Source: Gracilaria gracilis
Lineage: Eukaryota; Rhodophyta; Florideophyceae; Gracilariales; Gracilariaceae
DNA length: 64,000 nt
Direction of reading: 5' to 3'
Assembly (NCBI GenBank): GCA_030374805.1
Contig: JARGSG010000197.1
Coordinates: 434,001-498,000 of the forward strand
A program made the position numbers and the translations under genes. Numbering within the stretch: position 1 is the first letter of the stretch; every line of letters begins with the position of its first letter. Shown piece by piece: positions 10,981 through 20,490 of this stretch. The notes under the pieces were generated by a model. The model did no database searches and was not told where the DNA came from. It was given only the letters and a program-made list of their open reading frames with translations.

Positions 10981-12425
10981 GGTTCCAGGGTTTACGCGCA
11001 GAACGAATCGAAACTTACGAACGAGCGATGTGCAGCGATCCGAGCGCGGCGCCGCACCCGCCGCAGCCGCCGCCGTTGCCGACGGTGCCGCTGACGCGCA
11101 CGTCACTGTCGCTGCAGCTGGCGCGCGTTCATGGGCGCCACGCTCAGCGCGCTGCTGCTGCGCCTTGAGCAACACACCGCCTTCTTCGACTATAAGCCGG
11201 ACACCTTCCCCTGGCAGGCGCGCGATGCCATCCGCACCGAATTCTTCAACCTTGTGTACCCCACATCTCCCTCCCCGTCGCTGTTCGCCCTCGTGCAGAA
11301 CTGCGAGCAACAGGTACAGCGCTACCACCTGCCGCATCGTCCATTATCCTTCCCGGGCGGCCGGGTCGCCATGCTCACCAATGCTGTCTCGTAGCGCGCC
11401 GCCACCTCAATGCAGCTGAATTTCATATTGGCCGCCGGCATCACCGTCACCGAGACCATGCTACACCTGGACGGGCCGGATGGCGGCTTCTTTCAGTCTG
11501 GGCAGACGCACGCGCTCACGTCGCTGGCGCCGCTGCTGGCCGCGGTGCACGTCGCCGCGCACTCCACGCCCATTGCGCCCGCGCACGCGCCGCCACCGCC
11601 TCCGCCGCCACCACCGCCACTGTCATCGTCGTCGTCGTCTATCCTCACGCATCGTCGACGCGGTCGTCGCACCGCCGCCAACTCCAACCTGTAGTACCAT
11701 ATCTGTCTGTCGCCGGTTCTACTTGCGCCGCGGCAACCTGCGCGTGCGCCAGCGTATGAATACTGTCCAACGCCCATTCTCGTGCCGCTACTGTTTGCAG
11801 TCATTCCGCTTCCAGGGTGCACTGCACAACCACGAGCGCATCCACGTTCGGAATGGCGACACGTCCATTTTAGGACAGCTATGTGACCACTCGTTCTGCC
11901 GCCGTGCCGTCACCGTCGTCGTCAGTGCCGTCAGCGCAGCCGCACGCGCCGTACGGTGCGTTTAATGTAGCGCCCATGTACGCATACTCGTCGCAGCCGT
12001 ACGACTGCCCGCTGCCGGGCGCCACTGACGCGTCGACCGTGGAACAGGATGACTACGAATCGCGCTCGAGCATGGTGGTCACCGGCGTGGATAGCCCGCA
12101 GTACAACATGTCGCAGGGCGCGGCCGATTGGAGCGGCGACTGTGTGGAAGACCTCAACTCTTATTCGAGCCCGATCAGCGCAGTAGAAAGTATGCTGCGG
12201 AAGTCCCTTTTCCCACCCGTTAGCGCTCATCGTGGCTACCAAGCCCCACGTTTCGCCGTATCGTCGTACGAACTCCCCCATTCTCGCCCCGCTTGCGCTC
12301 ACGTGGAAGTATCCTTCGCATTTCTTCAACTTTGTGGTCGTTGTCCGTGTTCAAGAACTGCAATGGTCGCCTATGGGAGTGCGTTCGTTAAACCAACGGC
12401 GCTTGTCAACGCGCATGGAAATTAA
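10981..12425 (+). pseudogene. Decayed C2H2 zinc-finger protein
   Basis: The frame covering 11480-11965 contains a clean C2H2 finger (FSCRYCLQSFRFQGALHNHE then RIH, about 11778-11848: C-x2-C-x12-H-x3-H). Directly before it, joined by a TVQRPF linker like the usual TGE(K/R)PF, lies a worn finger (RRFYLRRGNLRVRQRMN) that has lost ligands. Just after the finger the frame is lost, and a different frame, 11883-12425, carries a Ser/Asp/Tyr-rich tail (e.g. EDLNSYSSPISAVESMLRKS) typical of transcription-factor ends. Upstream, 11131-11394 has a short unidentified frame (LEQHTAFFDYKPDTFPWQA) that may be its 5' part. A frameshifted C2H2 regulator is the simplest reading; how far 5' it extends is unclear. 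Confidence 0.45.
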
Positions 12426-12431
12426 ACCCCA

Positions 12432-13345
12432 TCACGGTTCATCCAGGGGTTTGTATACTGAAGCTATTTGACTATAGCCCAGTCGCCGTGTGCTATAATT
12501 GACAAGGTGAGCTGAAATAACGAGTATTTGCTTGCGCTTCCTACAGTCTGCCGGTAACGTCCGGGATAGTCGTCGGAGTGGCGCTCGCCATCCACGCACT
12601 CCCCACTAGGCGGATTGCCGTTCATTGGGATATAAACGCTGCAAATACAGTTCTACCGGCACGAACTCAACCAAGACAGGCATCGTATTCATTTTGTTTT
12701 CCTTTCGAGCTCGAACTAGCTTTCCCCTTGCTGCCTTCACATCACCGGCAAATGCAGTGTCGCTCAATATGACGAAAGGGGGTGGTGTGCAACTGTACTC
12801 TCGAAGCGAAGGCCAGTACAAACCGGAAATGTATGCAAGTCTGCTGTCATGCCAACTGCTCAGAGAATTGAAAGCTCCGTGTATAATCTCCTTCTTAAAG
12901 TTCCACACCAAGAGATTCGTAATTTCCAATTTCTTCGTCTACGCAATGTAGTATGCATTTTGTACATCTACATCACTGAAGTCTACAATTGGAATTTGAG
13001 ATCCGTCGGTTACTCCAAATATGCCACTCAAAGCGACTCTATAAGCGTGGTACCTTTCGACAAGTTCATACGACTCACTCATTTTCTCTTTAGTTGGCCA
13101 CGATATTCAAAAGCTCTCATTAAATTTGTTTGTTAATATAATATACAGAACATTCATCCAATGATTAAACCAATCAGAAATAATTGACGGCGTTATGCCG
13201 AAAAGCGAGCAAAGAGAACACAACATCATTTTGCCACACCGCATGCACCACAAACACAACCCCAGCAAATCTATGGTGGTAAGCAAAGGGGCGCGATCTT
13301 TTCTACACAATGTTTTTTGAAACAGAGATCGTTTTTTTGATTAGG
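12432..13345 (-). mobile_element. PIF/Harbinger-like DDE transposase remnant
   Basis: On the minus strand one reading frame stays in register from about 13340 to a stop at 12432 and reads as a DDE_Tnp_4 / Harbinger-type transposase: an N-terminal helix-turn-helix stretch (TIDLLGLCLWCMRCG, GITPSIISDW), then GIFGVTDGSQIPI with the first catalytic Asp, SWHDSRLAYISGLYW, PPFVILSDTAFAGDV with the second Asp, LQRLYPNERQSA before the third acidic position, and a C-terminal RKRKQILVISAHLVNY helix. Three stop codons interrupt it, near 13107, 12951 and 12606. The last replaces the residue expected to be the catalytic Glu (RQSA-E-WG in relatives). No frameshift was needed, so decay looks recent. I did not find convincing terminal inverted repeats or a target-site duplication. 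Confidence 0.7.
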
Positions 13346-14285
13346 TTTTGTTCTTGCGCAGATAGTGGCAGCAGTTCGTCAAAAAAAAGAAAGTTTGTAA
13401 CGCCAAAAGACACAACGAAATCTTTGCTCGTGCTACAGTTTAAGCGGCTTTTTTATAGCGTGCAATTGAATTGAGGATGGTGAATTCTAGTTCGTTTGTA
13501 TTTCTGGTTTACTGTGTATTGTTTTTGAACTTTTTTCTTCTTTGAGTTTAGTTGGATTGTCAAAACTAGCCACGCTTTGGTAAACACGGTGATGGCAAGA
13601 ACGGTTTTAAGTCGGTTTGGTTTCATTGGTCACTCTCTTGAAGAGAGGTGAGTGGTTGTTGCAACTGTTGAGGTTTGCGGGTTCTGCTTTTGTTTACTTC
13701 TCAATGAGTTAAGTTACACGCTATGTATGCGTATACGACATCGTTGACTTACATATATATGGTGCAACTGGAACACTGTGGGGGGATTCCGCTTACCACC
13801 CACAGTTTCACCACAGTAGTATAGCTAGGGCTTCAGCTGTCGTGCCCTCATTCGCTGCGAAAGTGTAAAAATGGGAGAACTGTAGGTTCTCGGATGGTCC
13901 CAGTGTGTACGGTTCATACGAAGGTAGATTCCCCGGCGGCCGAGGAGAACCACTAATTGGTGTTATGGCGTGTAGTCGTTTTACCGGCAACCACTTAAAA
14001 GCGCGCACGTGGTTCACGTGTGCTAGCGCTATACCGTTGGAGATTCGATTGAGTGGAGATGGCCTTATCTACTGGGCTTGAGCCCGAGGGGCCCATGCCA
14101 GTGGCATACAAAGAGATTCTCCGGGACCCCATACAGAGGGTATGATATCTAACCTTATTATGGGACGACCACCCACTCATCACTTGAAGTGCCACGTCAT
14201 CCACATCAGCTCTCAACCGGACTTGCGTCATTAGCGTATTGTTCTGCTAGCGTCTCCAGTCGCTCAGCATATCGAAACTGAAACA
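13346..14285. other. Gene-free stretch before arsH
   Basis: T-rich then mixed DNA with no supported gene. A short hairpin-forming stretch lies at about 13778-13806 (ACTGTGGG ... CCCACAGT). Two CACGTG boxes or near-boxes lie at about 14006-14020, roughly 270 bases before the arsH start; single sites of this kind are expected by chance. Confidence 0.4.
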
Positions 14286-15302
14286 ATGCAAGCGGGACGT
14301 CGAATTATGCACAAACCTCTTTTGTGCTTCTCGTATCGCATTTTGGGATCGCCATTTCGAACAACCACACCGTCTCTAAGGCATGCACAGCGCAAACCTT
14401 TCTTGCAGAATTCCCCACCCACTTTGAGACCGCTATCAGTTTCGCGAGCATTCGTATCTATGACGCAAACATCAAACGGAATGCCGGAAAGTAATTGGGT
14501 TGGACATCGATCAGATCCGCAAATACCAGCATCCGGACCGGGAGATGATTGGATTAACCCGATTGTGGATCGACACTTGCAAGAAGCCATTCATTTCCGG
14601 CCTGCCGGTTCTCAATTTACCCATCCACCTCGCGTTTTGGTCTTATATGGAACACTGCGTCCTAAAGGGTTCTCGAAACTCTTAGCATTTGAGTGCGCAA
14701 GGATCCTAGAAGCGATGGGAGCCGAAGTAAAAACATTTGACCCTCACGGATTACCTGTGCGAGATCCCGAAGTACAGGAACATCCAAAAGTAGTTGAGTT
14801 GAGGGAGTTAGTATATTGGAGTGAGGCGCATGTGTGGGCTGCTTCTGAACTTCATGGAAATCTCTGTTCGACGTTTAAGAACCAAATCGATTGGATTCCA
14901 CTCAATACAGGGTCTGTCAGGCCCACACAAGGAAAAGCAGTCGCAGTTTTGCAAGTTAATGGCGGAAGCCAATCTTTCAATGTTGTCAACACTTTGAGAT
15001 TACTGGCACGGTGGATGAGGATGGCCTGCGTCGTCAATCAGAGCTCGGTACAGAAAGCATGGAAGGAATTTGATGATTATGGTAGAATGAAGGAGAGCAG
15101 TATGAGGGATCGGGTTGTTGATGTCATGGAGGAGTTCATCAAGTTTGTCAGAATTAACAGAGAATATAGCAGTTTGCTCACAAACCGCTACTCGGAAAGA
15201 AAAGAACAAGAGGAGAAGGGCCGGCTTCTTACACAAGCTGAAAAAGAAGCAGCGGTCGACGCTGCGAGAGAAGAAGCCAAAAAGGAAAAGGCGAATGAGT
15301 GA
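14286..15302 (+). CDS. arsH: ArsH, NADPH-dependent FMN reductase / organoarsenical oxidase
   Basis: A 338-residue ArsH. The flavodoxin-like core starts near residue 113 with RVLVLYGTLRPKGFSKLL, whose GTLRP-x-x-x-S loop binds the FMN phosphate, and continues with HPKVVELRELVYWSEAHVW, HGNLCSTFKNQIDWIPL, TQGKAVAVLQVNGGSQSFN and RLLARWMRM, all hallmark ArsH blocks. In characterised members the enzyme uses NADPH and FMN to oxidise trivalent methylated or aromatic arsenicals to less toxic pentavalent forms and can reduce quinones or metal ions. The first 60 residues are extra, rich in Arg, Ser, Thr and Pro, with few acids, so an organelle-targeting leader is possible; Met60 (MTQTSNGMPES) is an alternative start. 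The charged tail (KKEKANE) is also extra. It is followed, same strand and 1.2 kb on, by a GET3/ArsA ATPase. ArsH is bacterial in origin and patchy in eukaryotes, so old transfer is likely. Confidence 0.93.
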   Translation: MQAGRRIMHKPLLCFSYRILGSPFRTTTPSLRHAQRKPFLQNSPPTLRPLSVSRAFVSMTQTSNGMPESNWVGHRSDPQIPASGPGDDWINPIVDRHLQEAIHFRPAGSQFTHPPRVLVLYGTLRPKGFSKLLAFECARILEAMGAEVKTFDPHGLPVRDPEVQEHPKVVELRELVYWSEAHVWAASELHGNLCSTFKNQIDWIPLNTGSVRPTQGKAVAVLQVNGGSQSFNVVNTLRLLARWMRMACVVNQSSVQKAWKEFDDYGRMKESSMRDRVVDVMEEFIKFVRINREYSSLLTNRYSERKEQEEKGRLLTQAEKEAAVDAAREEAKKEKANE

Positions 15303-16488
15303 AAGATAGCACTGAGTAGTTGTTGCAAAGTGAAGCGCTCTCAAGGCCGATTTTGTTTTTGACCATTGTAGATTGATACTTACTAGCTAACTTAGAAGGT
15401 GTCGAGCACACGGACACACTTTCTCTCTTTCACACACACACACACACATCGTAAACATCCAATGGAATCCTAAGCTCATAAAACCGCCAAGGACTCCATG
15501 ATTCGGAACGCTTATCTCATACTTGAAGCAATGAACCGCCAGGAAATCTTCCGAAACTTGGGGTTGCAGGCAAACTGCGAATTCGCAAACCAAGCAGGTG
15601 GCCGCCAAGAAAATAGGTTAGATTGAACCGCAGGACATCGTTCCGAGGTTCAGGGGCGAGATGAGTAGGTTAGGCGTGTACTTTCGGACCTCTGTCGCCA
15701 TTTTGACTTCAATAATTCTTTTTCGAAGAGAATGAAGCTACACCGGTAATAACTTCGGCGCTTCCAACTCCTCTTTTCGCAGCCCGAAGAATGCCATGTC
15801 GAGCCTGAAAGACACCCAACCTCCACCGCAGGACGACTGACAAGGAAGGAAATCACCTAGTAGACACATGAGTAAATCGCCTACGACGCGCTGGTTTGAG
15901 CAAGATGGAAGAAGATGGTCTTGTTATTTTGACTAGGCTAAGAAAACAATTTGAGTCTTCTAACAAACTGACTCTGTTTCGAAGGGAATGAAGCTAAACC
16001 GTGTTCGGTATCTCATTGCTAACCTTCAGAAAAAACACAGAAACAAACGACGAAATTGTGCCTGCGACTCCGGGAGCCGATGAATCTTTCCTGGGCGCCA
16101 TGATATCCCATGACAACAACTACCGTCCGACTGTTGTGCTTACAACGGCACCGTCGGTACCTTCGCTACGAAGGTAACGTTCCTGTACCTTGCATCGCCT
16201 TGGATCATCTGCCGTCGCCCGGTCTGGGAGATGATGTCGCAGATGATGATGATCAGGCACCACGTGTCGGTAAGGTTCGAAGCCAACTTCATCAAAAATA
16301 ATCACGAATATGCATTCCAGCATTAGTCCAGGTAGATATCTACAGCGCTGAACGGTGCCATTGTCACCTACGCCAGAAAGCTCAACAACGTTCCATATAA
16401 TTGCCTCCGGGTACTTGGTACTACTCTCTAATTACGTCACCGGTTGCTGTCTACTAGTGGCGAACTTGTTGTTCTCAGGTTTTGGAAG
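15303..16488. other. Intergenic stretch between arsH and the GET3/ArsA gene
   Basis: No supported gene. A (CA)n run lies near 15432-15448. A 21-base word, TTCGAAGAGAATGAAGCTA and its close variant TTCGAAGGGAATGAAGCTA, occurs at about 15722 and 15977. The sequence TTCTCAG at about 16475 just before the start codon could be a splice acceptor of an intron in the 5' untranslated region; no donor was fixed. Confidence 0.4.
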
Positions 16489-18558
16489 ATGTCTGCTTCT
16501 CTGGAGGGATCATTGCAAAATCTCGTTGAAAGTAAGCAGCTGAAATGGATTTTTGTTGGAGGCAAAGGCGGTGTCGGAAAGACAACCACATCTTGCTCCT
16601 TGGCAACTACTTTGTCAAAGACGAGGAAGTCTGTTCTCCTGGTTTCTACTGATCCAGCTCACAATCTCTCTGATGCTTTTTCCCAGAAGTTCACAGGCGA
16701 TCCTATCCGCGTTCGTGGGTTCGATAATCTTGATGCAATGGAGGTTGAACCACCTCAGAAGGATTCTTCGACTCCTTCCCATGGAAATAATGATACAACT
16801 GATTTAGCCCAACTCCTTGGAAGTTCAGACGCCGCAGCGGATGCAATAGGTGAAATAGGGAATTCATTCCCTGGAATTGACGAGGCGATGGCATTTGGCA
16901 CATTGATGAAGAGCGTCCGCGATATGCAGTACGATGTTGTAGTGTTTGATACGGCACCCACTGGCCATACCATGAGACTTCTGGGATTCCCGACGCTTTT
17001 AGAGAAAGGATTAACTCTATTTCGCTCCCTTATTGACCGGTTTGGACCGATGGCTAGTTCAGTCGCTTCTACAATGGGCATGCCTGGACTTGACGTATCA
17101 GAGATGATAAGTAAAATAGAGTCCATGAGAGAAGTGACCACTGAAATATCTCAGACATTCGAAGATGAAAAGAAGTGTACATTTGTTTGCGTTTGCATTC
17201 CGGAATTCCTCAGTGTTTTCGAGACTGAGAGGTTAGTGCAAGAAGTTGGCAAGTTTGGCATAACCGTGAATAACGTAGTGGTCAACCAACTCATCCGTGC
17301 AGAAGATATAGCGAACAACGAAAGAGCTGAAGACCTTTACAAGGCCAGAATGGCTATGCAGACTAGATACATGGAACAAATAGTTGAGCTCTACGGCGAA
17401 GATTTTCATATAACTCCAATGCCTTTGCTTCCAAATGAAGTAAGGGGAAAGAAATCTTTGGAAAGATATGCAGAGCTCGTCGTTGTCGAGAAAAAGGAAT
17501 ACACCGCTGGCATGGAAGGCATGAATGACGTTGGTGAGTATGAAGGCAGTCTCCGAAATGTCATTGATGACTCCAGCATCAGATGGGTCTTTGTCGGCGG
17601 TAAGGGTGGCGTGGGGAAAACGACGACAAGTAGTGCCCTGGGTGCTGCGATGGACAAGAAGGGTAAGAAGGTCCTTCTAGTCTCAACAGATCCGGCACAT
17701 AATCTGTCAGATGCCTTTGGGCAGAAAATATCAAGTGGTTCAGACCCCACGAAAATTGAAGGGTACAGCAGACTATACGCCCTTGAAGTTGATGCGACGG
17801 AAGCGGCGGAGGGCTTCATGGCCAAACTTGCAGAGGCCTCAGAAGGTCTTTCCGAAGGACCAGGTCTGTCTAGCTTTCTGCCAATTGACACCATTCGGCA
17901 GATGCTCGCTTCAGTTCCTGGAGTCGACGAAGCCGTTTCATTCTCACAGATTTCGAAGCTCGCACAAACTATGGAATTCGATGTGATCGTCTTTGATACT
18001 GCACCAACAGGTCATACCCTACGGCTCCTTGGTTTCCCACAAGTAGCAGACAAGGCACTTTCCAAGTTTGACGAAATGCGCCAACGATTGAATCCACTAA
18101 TGTCTATGTTTACTGGCGGAGATCCATCAATGCAAGAAAAGATACAGCAACTTGAAGATCAGCTTGCCGCTGCAAGAAAAGGTCTCGAAGAGGTTACGGC
18201 AATTTTGAACGACCAGGAGAAGACCACGTTTGTCTGCGTGGCAATTGCAGAGTTTCTTTCCGTGTATGAAACTGAACGACTTGTTCAAGAGCTATGTTCA
18301 ATGAACGTCAATGTCAGAAACATACTTGTGAACCAACTTATGGAACCGAAACAGAAAAATGTGGCTGCAACCTTGAGGGCAAGGTCAGCGATGCAAAAGA
18401 AATATCTAGATCAGATTGAGGAGCTGTATCCTCGAGAAGACTTTCATATTACATATATGCCGTTACTTCCCATGGAGGTTCGAGGCGTTAGTGCGCTGGA
18501 GAGATACGCTGATATCGCTATAAAAGGAGGTGTAACTGTCAGGCAAAACACTGCTTGA
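16489..18558 (+). CDS. GET3: Tandem-fused GET3/ArsA-type ATPase, cytosolic form
   Basis: A 689-residue protein made of two complete ArsA/GET3 ATPase halves. Each has a deviant Walker A (GKGGVGKTTTS, residues about 26-34 and 372-380), a switch I DPAHNLSDAF, an A-loop-type VFDTAPTGHT(M/L)RLLGFP, a Met-rich helical insert (e.g. LNPLMSMFTGGDPSMQEK in half two), an E-F-L-S-V-(F/Y)-ETERLVQE stretch and a closing MPLLPxEVRG. These last traits point to the GET3/TRC40 branch that carries tail-anchored proteins to the ER, rather than to a dedicated arsenite pump ATPase. The CxxC zinc site of animal and fungal Get3 is not present (VAATLRARSAMQKKYLDQI at the matching place). Classical Get3 is a homodimer of one-half chains; here the dimer is covalently built in. 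The ATG at 16489 fits the family start; an upstream in-frame ATG would add 15 unlikely residues. No targeting leader is seen. Confidence 0.88.
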   Translation: MSASLEGSLQNLVESKQLKWIFVGGKGGVGKTTTSCSLATTLSKTRKSVLLVSTDPAHNLSDAFSQKFTGDPIRVRGFDNLDAMEVEPPQKDSSTPSHGNNDTTDLAQLLGSSDAAADAIGEIGNSFPGIDEAMAFGTLMKSVRDMQYDVVVFDTAPTGHTMRLLGFPTLLEKGLTLFRSLIDRFGPMASSVASTMGMPGLDVSEMISKIESMREVTTEISQTFEDEKKCTFVCVCIPEFLSVFETERLVQEVGKFGITVNNVVVNQLIRAEDIANNERAEDLYKARMAMQTRYMEQIVELYGEDFHITPMPLLPNEVRGKKSLERYAELVVVEKKEYTAGMEGMNDVGEYEGSLRNVIDDSSIRWVFVGGKGGVGKTTTSSALGAAMDKKGKKVLLVSTDPAHNLSDAFGQKISSGSDPTKIEGYSRLYALEVDATEAAEGFMAKLAEASEGLSEGPGLSSFLPIDTIRQMLASVPGVDEAVSFSQISKLAQTMEFDVIVFDTAPTGHTLRLLGFPQVADKALSKFDEMRQRLNPLMSMFTGGDPSMQEKIQQLEDQLAAARKGLEEVTAILNDQEKTTFVCVAIAEFLSVYETERLVQELCSMNVNVRNILVNQLMEPKQKNVAATLRARSAMQKKYLDQIEELYPREDFHITYMPLLPMEVRGVSALERYADIAIKGGVTVRQNTA

Positions 18559-18617
18559 GTTCCATATTAACCTGACTACAAACCCTAGACTAAACATAAA
18601 TATGATCTTACAGGGGG

Positions 18618-19823
18618 TTATTCGCTTTCATCATCGCCATCATCGTAGTCGGACAAAATTCGCCTAGCCCCTACCTTTCTCCTCTTCACTGATACTTCAA
18701 TTCTTGGCGTTGTTGCCCGCTTTGCACGCATTAGTCGACTTTCTCCAACCCTTTCCTCGATACGTCGCATTTTTTCATCCTCACCACTTTCTTCTTCGTT
18801 GGATTCTAACATTTCAGTGGTTAGTCCTCTTGTCGGTCGCATCGCACGTTCTCGCTGCTGTCTTCGTTTCGCCTCCATTCTCATACGCTCTCTTTGTCGC
18901 TTGAGATTTTCTTGCTTTGCCTTTTCTTCTTCTAGTTCACCTCCGTTATCCAAACATCGCATCATAGTCCGACCAGTGGAAATGGTATTCGTACTCCTTG
19001 CGCGCTTATGCGCCTTGGCTAGAGCCATCTTTGCCGTCGACGAGCCTGTGGTCGAAGGCTGGACTCTTCGGATGGAGCTCACTTCAGCTTCAAATGTTTG
19101 AATGCGATCCCCGCGACGGAATACGTAATGTTTTGACGCAATAACATCATCGATTAGAAGGAACTGGTCATTGCCAATGGTGATTGTCTTTGAGCCGTCT
19201 GACCAGGTTACAAGATGGGCATTTGTATCTAAGATACGCTTAAGAGCGAAGGGGTGCGGGTTTGCTTTGATGAACTGGAGCAGAGTTTCGGCATCTGACT
19301 GCCCCGGTTTCTTCATCCCAGGTTTGAGTCTGAACAATATTGGGTTTTCCCGAGCTGGTAGATCATCTAAATCGGTCATAAGCGAGGTATGTAGGGATAT
19401 GCTTGGTGGAAAATGCAGAATGTCAACATTGCGCAGTCCGTCCCCACGGTGTCCGGAAACCCGCTCATACTTATCCTCGATATCCGGGGTTAGTTCTCGA
19501 TCTTGGTCTAAAGGTTCTCCTTCCCCATTAGCCTCGGCGTCAGGATCCATCTCTGCTTCTATTTCGGGTTCAACATTGGCCTCTTGTTTGAAGGATCTCT
19601 CGTTTGTTTCCCTATACTGTGCCTCTTCATCTGACCTTCGCCCTTCGCCTTCCTCCTCCGGAATGGGAGACGGTGTTTTCGGCCTTGTTCTGACCGCGGG
19701 TTTTCGCTCTTCTTCAGAATCATCATCTGATAAGTCGATGATGTCGCGTGCCGCAGCCGCCGCTTCTCTGGTGCGCGGGAGAGGGGCAGATTCTTCGAAC
19801 TCGTCTTCAGATATCTCTGACAT
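18618..19823 (-). CDS. LEO1: Leo1, PAF1-complex subunit
   Basis: A 401-residue nuclear protein. The first 130 residues are acidic and disordered (ISEDEFEES, LSDDDSEEERK). The Leo1 core follows at about 135-260: NVDILHFPPSISLHTS, a loop ending LFRLKPGMKKPGQ, then ILDTNAHLVTWSDGSKTI and IGNDQFLLIDDVI, which match the N-A-R-x-V-x-W-S-D-G-S heart of the family. The C-terminal part is Arg/Lys-rich and helical (KRQRERMRMEAKRRQQRERA) and ends in an acidic tail. Leo1 is part of the PAF1 complex that travels with RNA polymerase II and supports histone modification and elongation. The ATG at 19823 begins MSEISEDEFEE; the open frame extends 93 codons further upstream without Leo1 character. Its 3' end faces the GET3 gene with only 59 bases between stops, so the transcripts probably overlap. 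Confidence 0.85.
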   Translation of the reverse strand: MSEISEDEFEESAPLPRTREAAAAARDIIDLSDDDSEEERKPAVRTRPKTPSPIPEEEGEGRRSDEEAQYRETNERSFKQEANVEPEIEAEMDPDAEANGEGEPLDQDRELTPDIEDKYERVSGHRGDGLRNVDILHFPPSISLHTSLMTDLDDLPARENPILFRLKPGMKKPGQSDAETLLQFIKANPHPFALKRILDTNAHLVTWSDGSKTITIGNDQFLLIDDVIASKHYVFRRGDRIQTFEAEVSSIRRVQPSTTGSSTAKMALAKAHKRARSTNTISTGRTMMRCLDNGGELEEEKAKQENLKRQRERMRMEAKRRQQRERAMRPTRGLTTEMLESNEEESGEDEKMRRIEERVGESRLMRAKRATTPRIEVSVKRRKVGARRILSDYDDGDDESE

Positions 19824-20159
19824 GGCGTAGTTCCGGAAATAAGTACTTTGCAACCAGCTCCTGTGGTGCAAGAGTAGGCGGTGGATTTCCAATCGTAGTC
19901 TGACTCCTGCCCAGGGCAGGATCCGGTTGACCACGACAGGTGAAGACGTTCGTTTTGGAGTAGCGAGCTGGGAAACATTACAATTTTTAAGAAATAAAAA
20001 ATTCTCCTTTTGTACCCTTGTATCTACGTGTGCTGTACGTGTACGTGTACCGTTGTACAAGATCCCGCATCGGATGCCGTGCATCCTGTATGCAGCGGTC
20101 ATGCCCCCCAGGGGTTCACAACAGCCTCACAATTCAAAATGAATTTAAGGCGACAAGGT

Positions 20160-20490
20160 CGAGATGCTTTTCAATAGGATCACGAAACGATGAACCATGA
20201 ATCTGAAGGCTTCAGCTTCATGTTTCATTGTTTCGTGATGCATTGCAGATACTACTTCTCGCCATCCTTTATCTGAGGACAGATCTGTTGCTACAATCCG
20301 GACTTCAGTCCCGTTATTGCGTTCAATCTCTTGAGAAAGGGTTTGCTGACGTTCAGTTCTTCGTGCCACGACCACCAGCTTTATTCCTAAGCGGTTTAGT
20401 GAACAAACTCGGCCCCAATTCCGGACGATGCACCAGTTACCACTGCCCAGGGCCCGCACTGCTCTTCAAACGTTTCGAAAGAGGACATAA
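20160..20490 (-). pseudogene. Short-chain dehydrogenase/reductase 5' fragment
   Basis: The minus strand around 20410-20490 reads ETFEEQCGPWAVVTGASSGI and GAEFVH in one frame, the TGxxxGIG dinucleotide-binding start of a classical SDR (the G-P-W-A-V-V-T-G style of ketoacyl/steroid reductases). After a frameshift near 20405 the next 60 residues continue in another frame (RLGIKLVVVARRTERQQTLS, RIVATDLSSDKGW). Then homology ends in an imperfect inverted repeat (20179-20239), and the catalytic YxxxK half is absent. It is a host-gene fragment with no visible promoter of its own. Confidence 0.65.
20179..20239. repeat. Imperfect 23-bp inverted repeat
   Basis: Arms 20179-20201 and 20217-20239 are complementary at 21 of 23 positions, with a 15-base spacer (ATCACGAAAC...GTTTCGTGAT). 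It sits at the point where the SDR remnant loses homology. Confidence 0.7.

Noticed and set aside
10678-11419. Overlapping long frames on both strands between the DUF6818 gene and the zinc finger
   Set aside because: GC content is so high that stop codons are rare; none shows a family motif apart from the zinc-finger part.
12432-13345. Reading the transposase remnant as an intact domesticated gene
   Set aside because: Three in-frame stops, one at the catalytic position, and no sign of introns removing them.
14286-18558. A true bacterial-style arsenic resistance operon
   Set aside because: The genes are 1.2 kb apart, no arsB/ACR3 or arsR-like gene is present, and the ATPase looks like GET3. 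Kept only as a neighbour observation.
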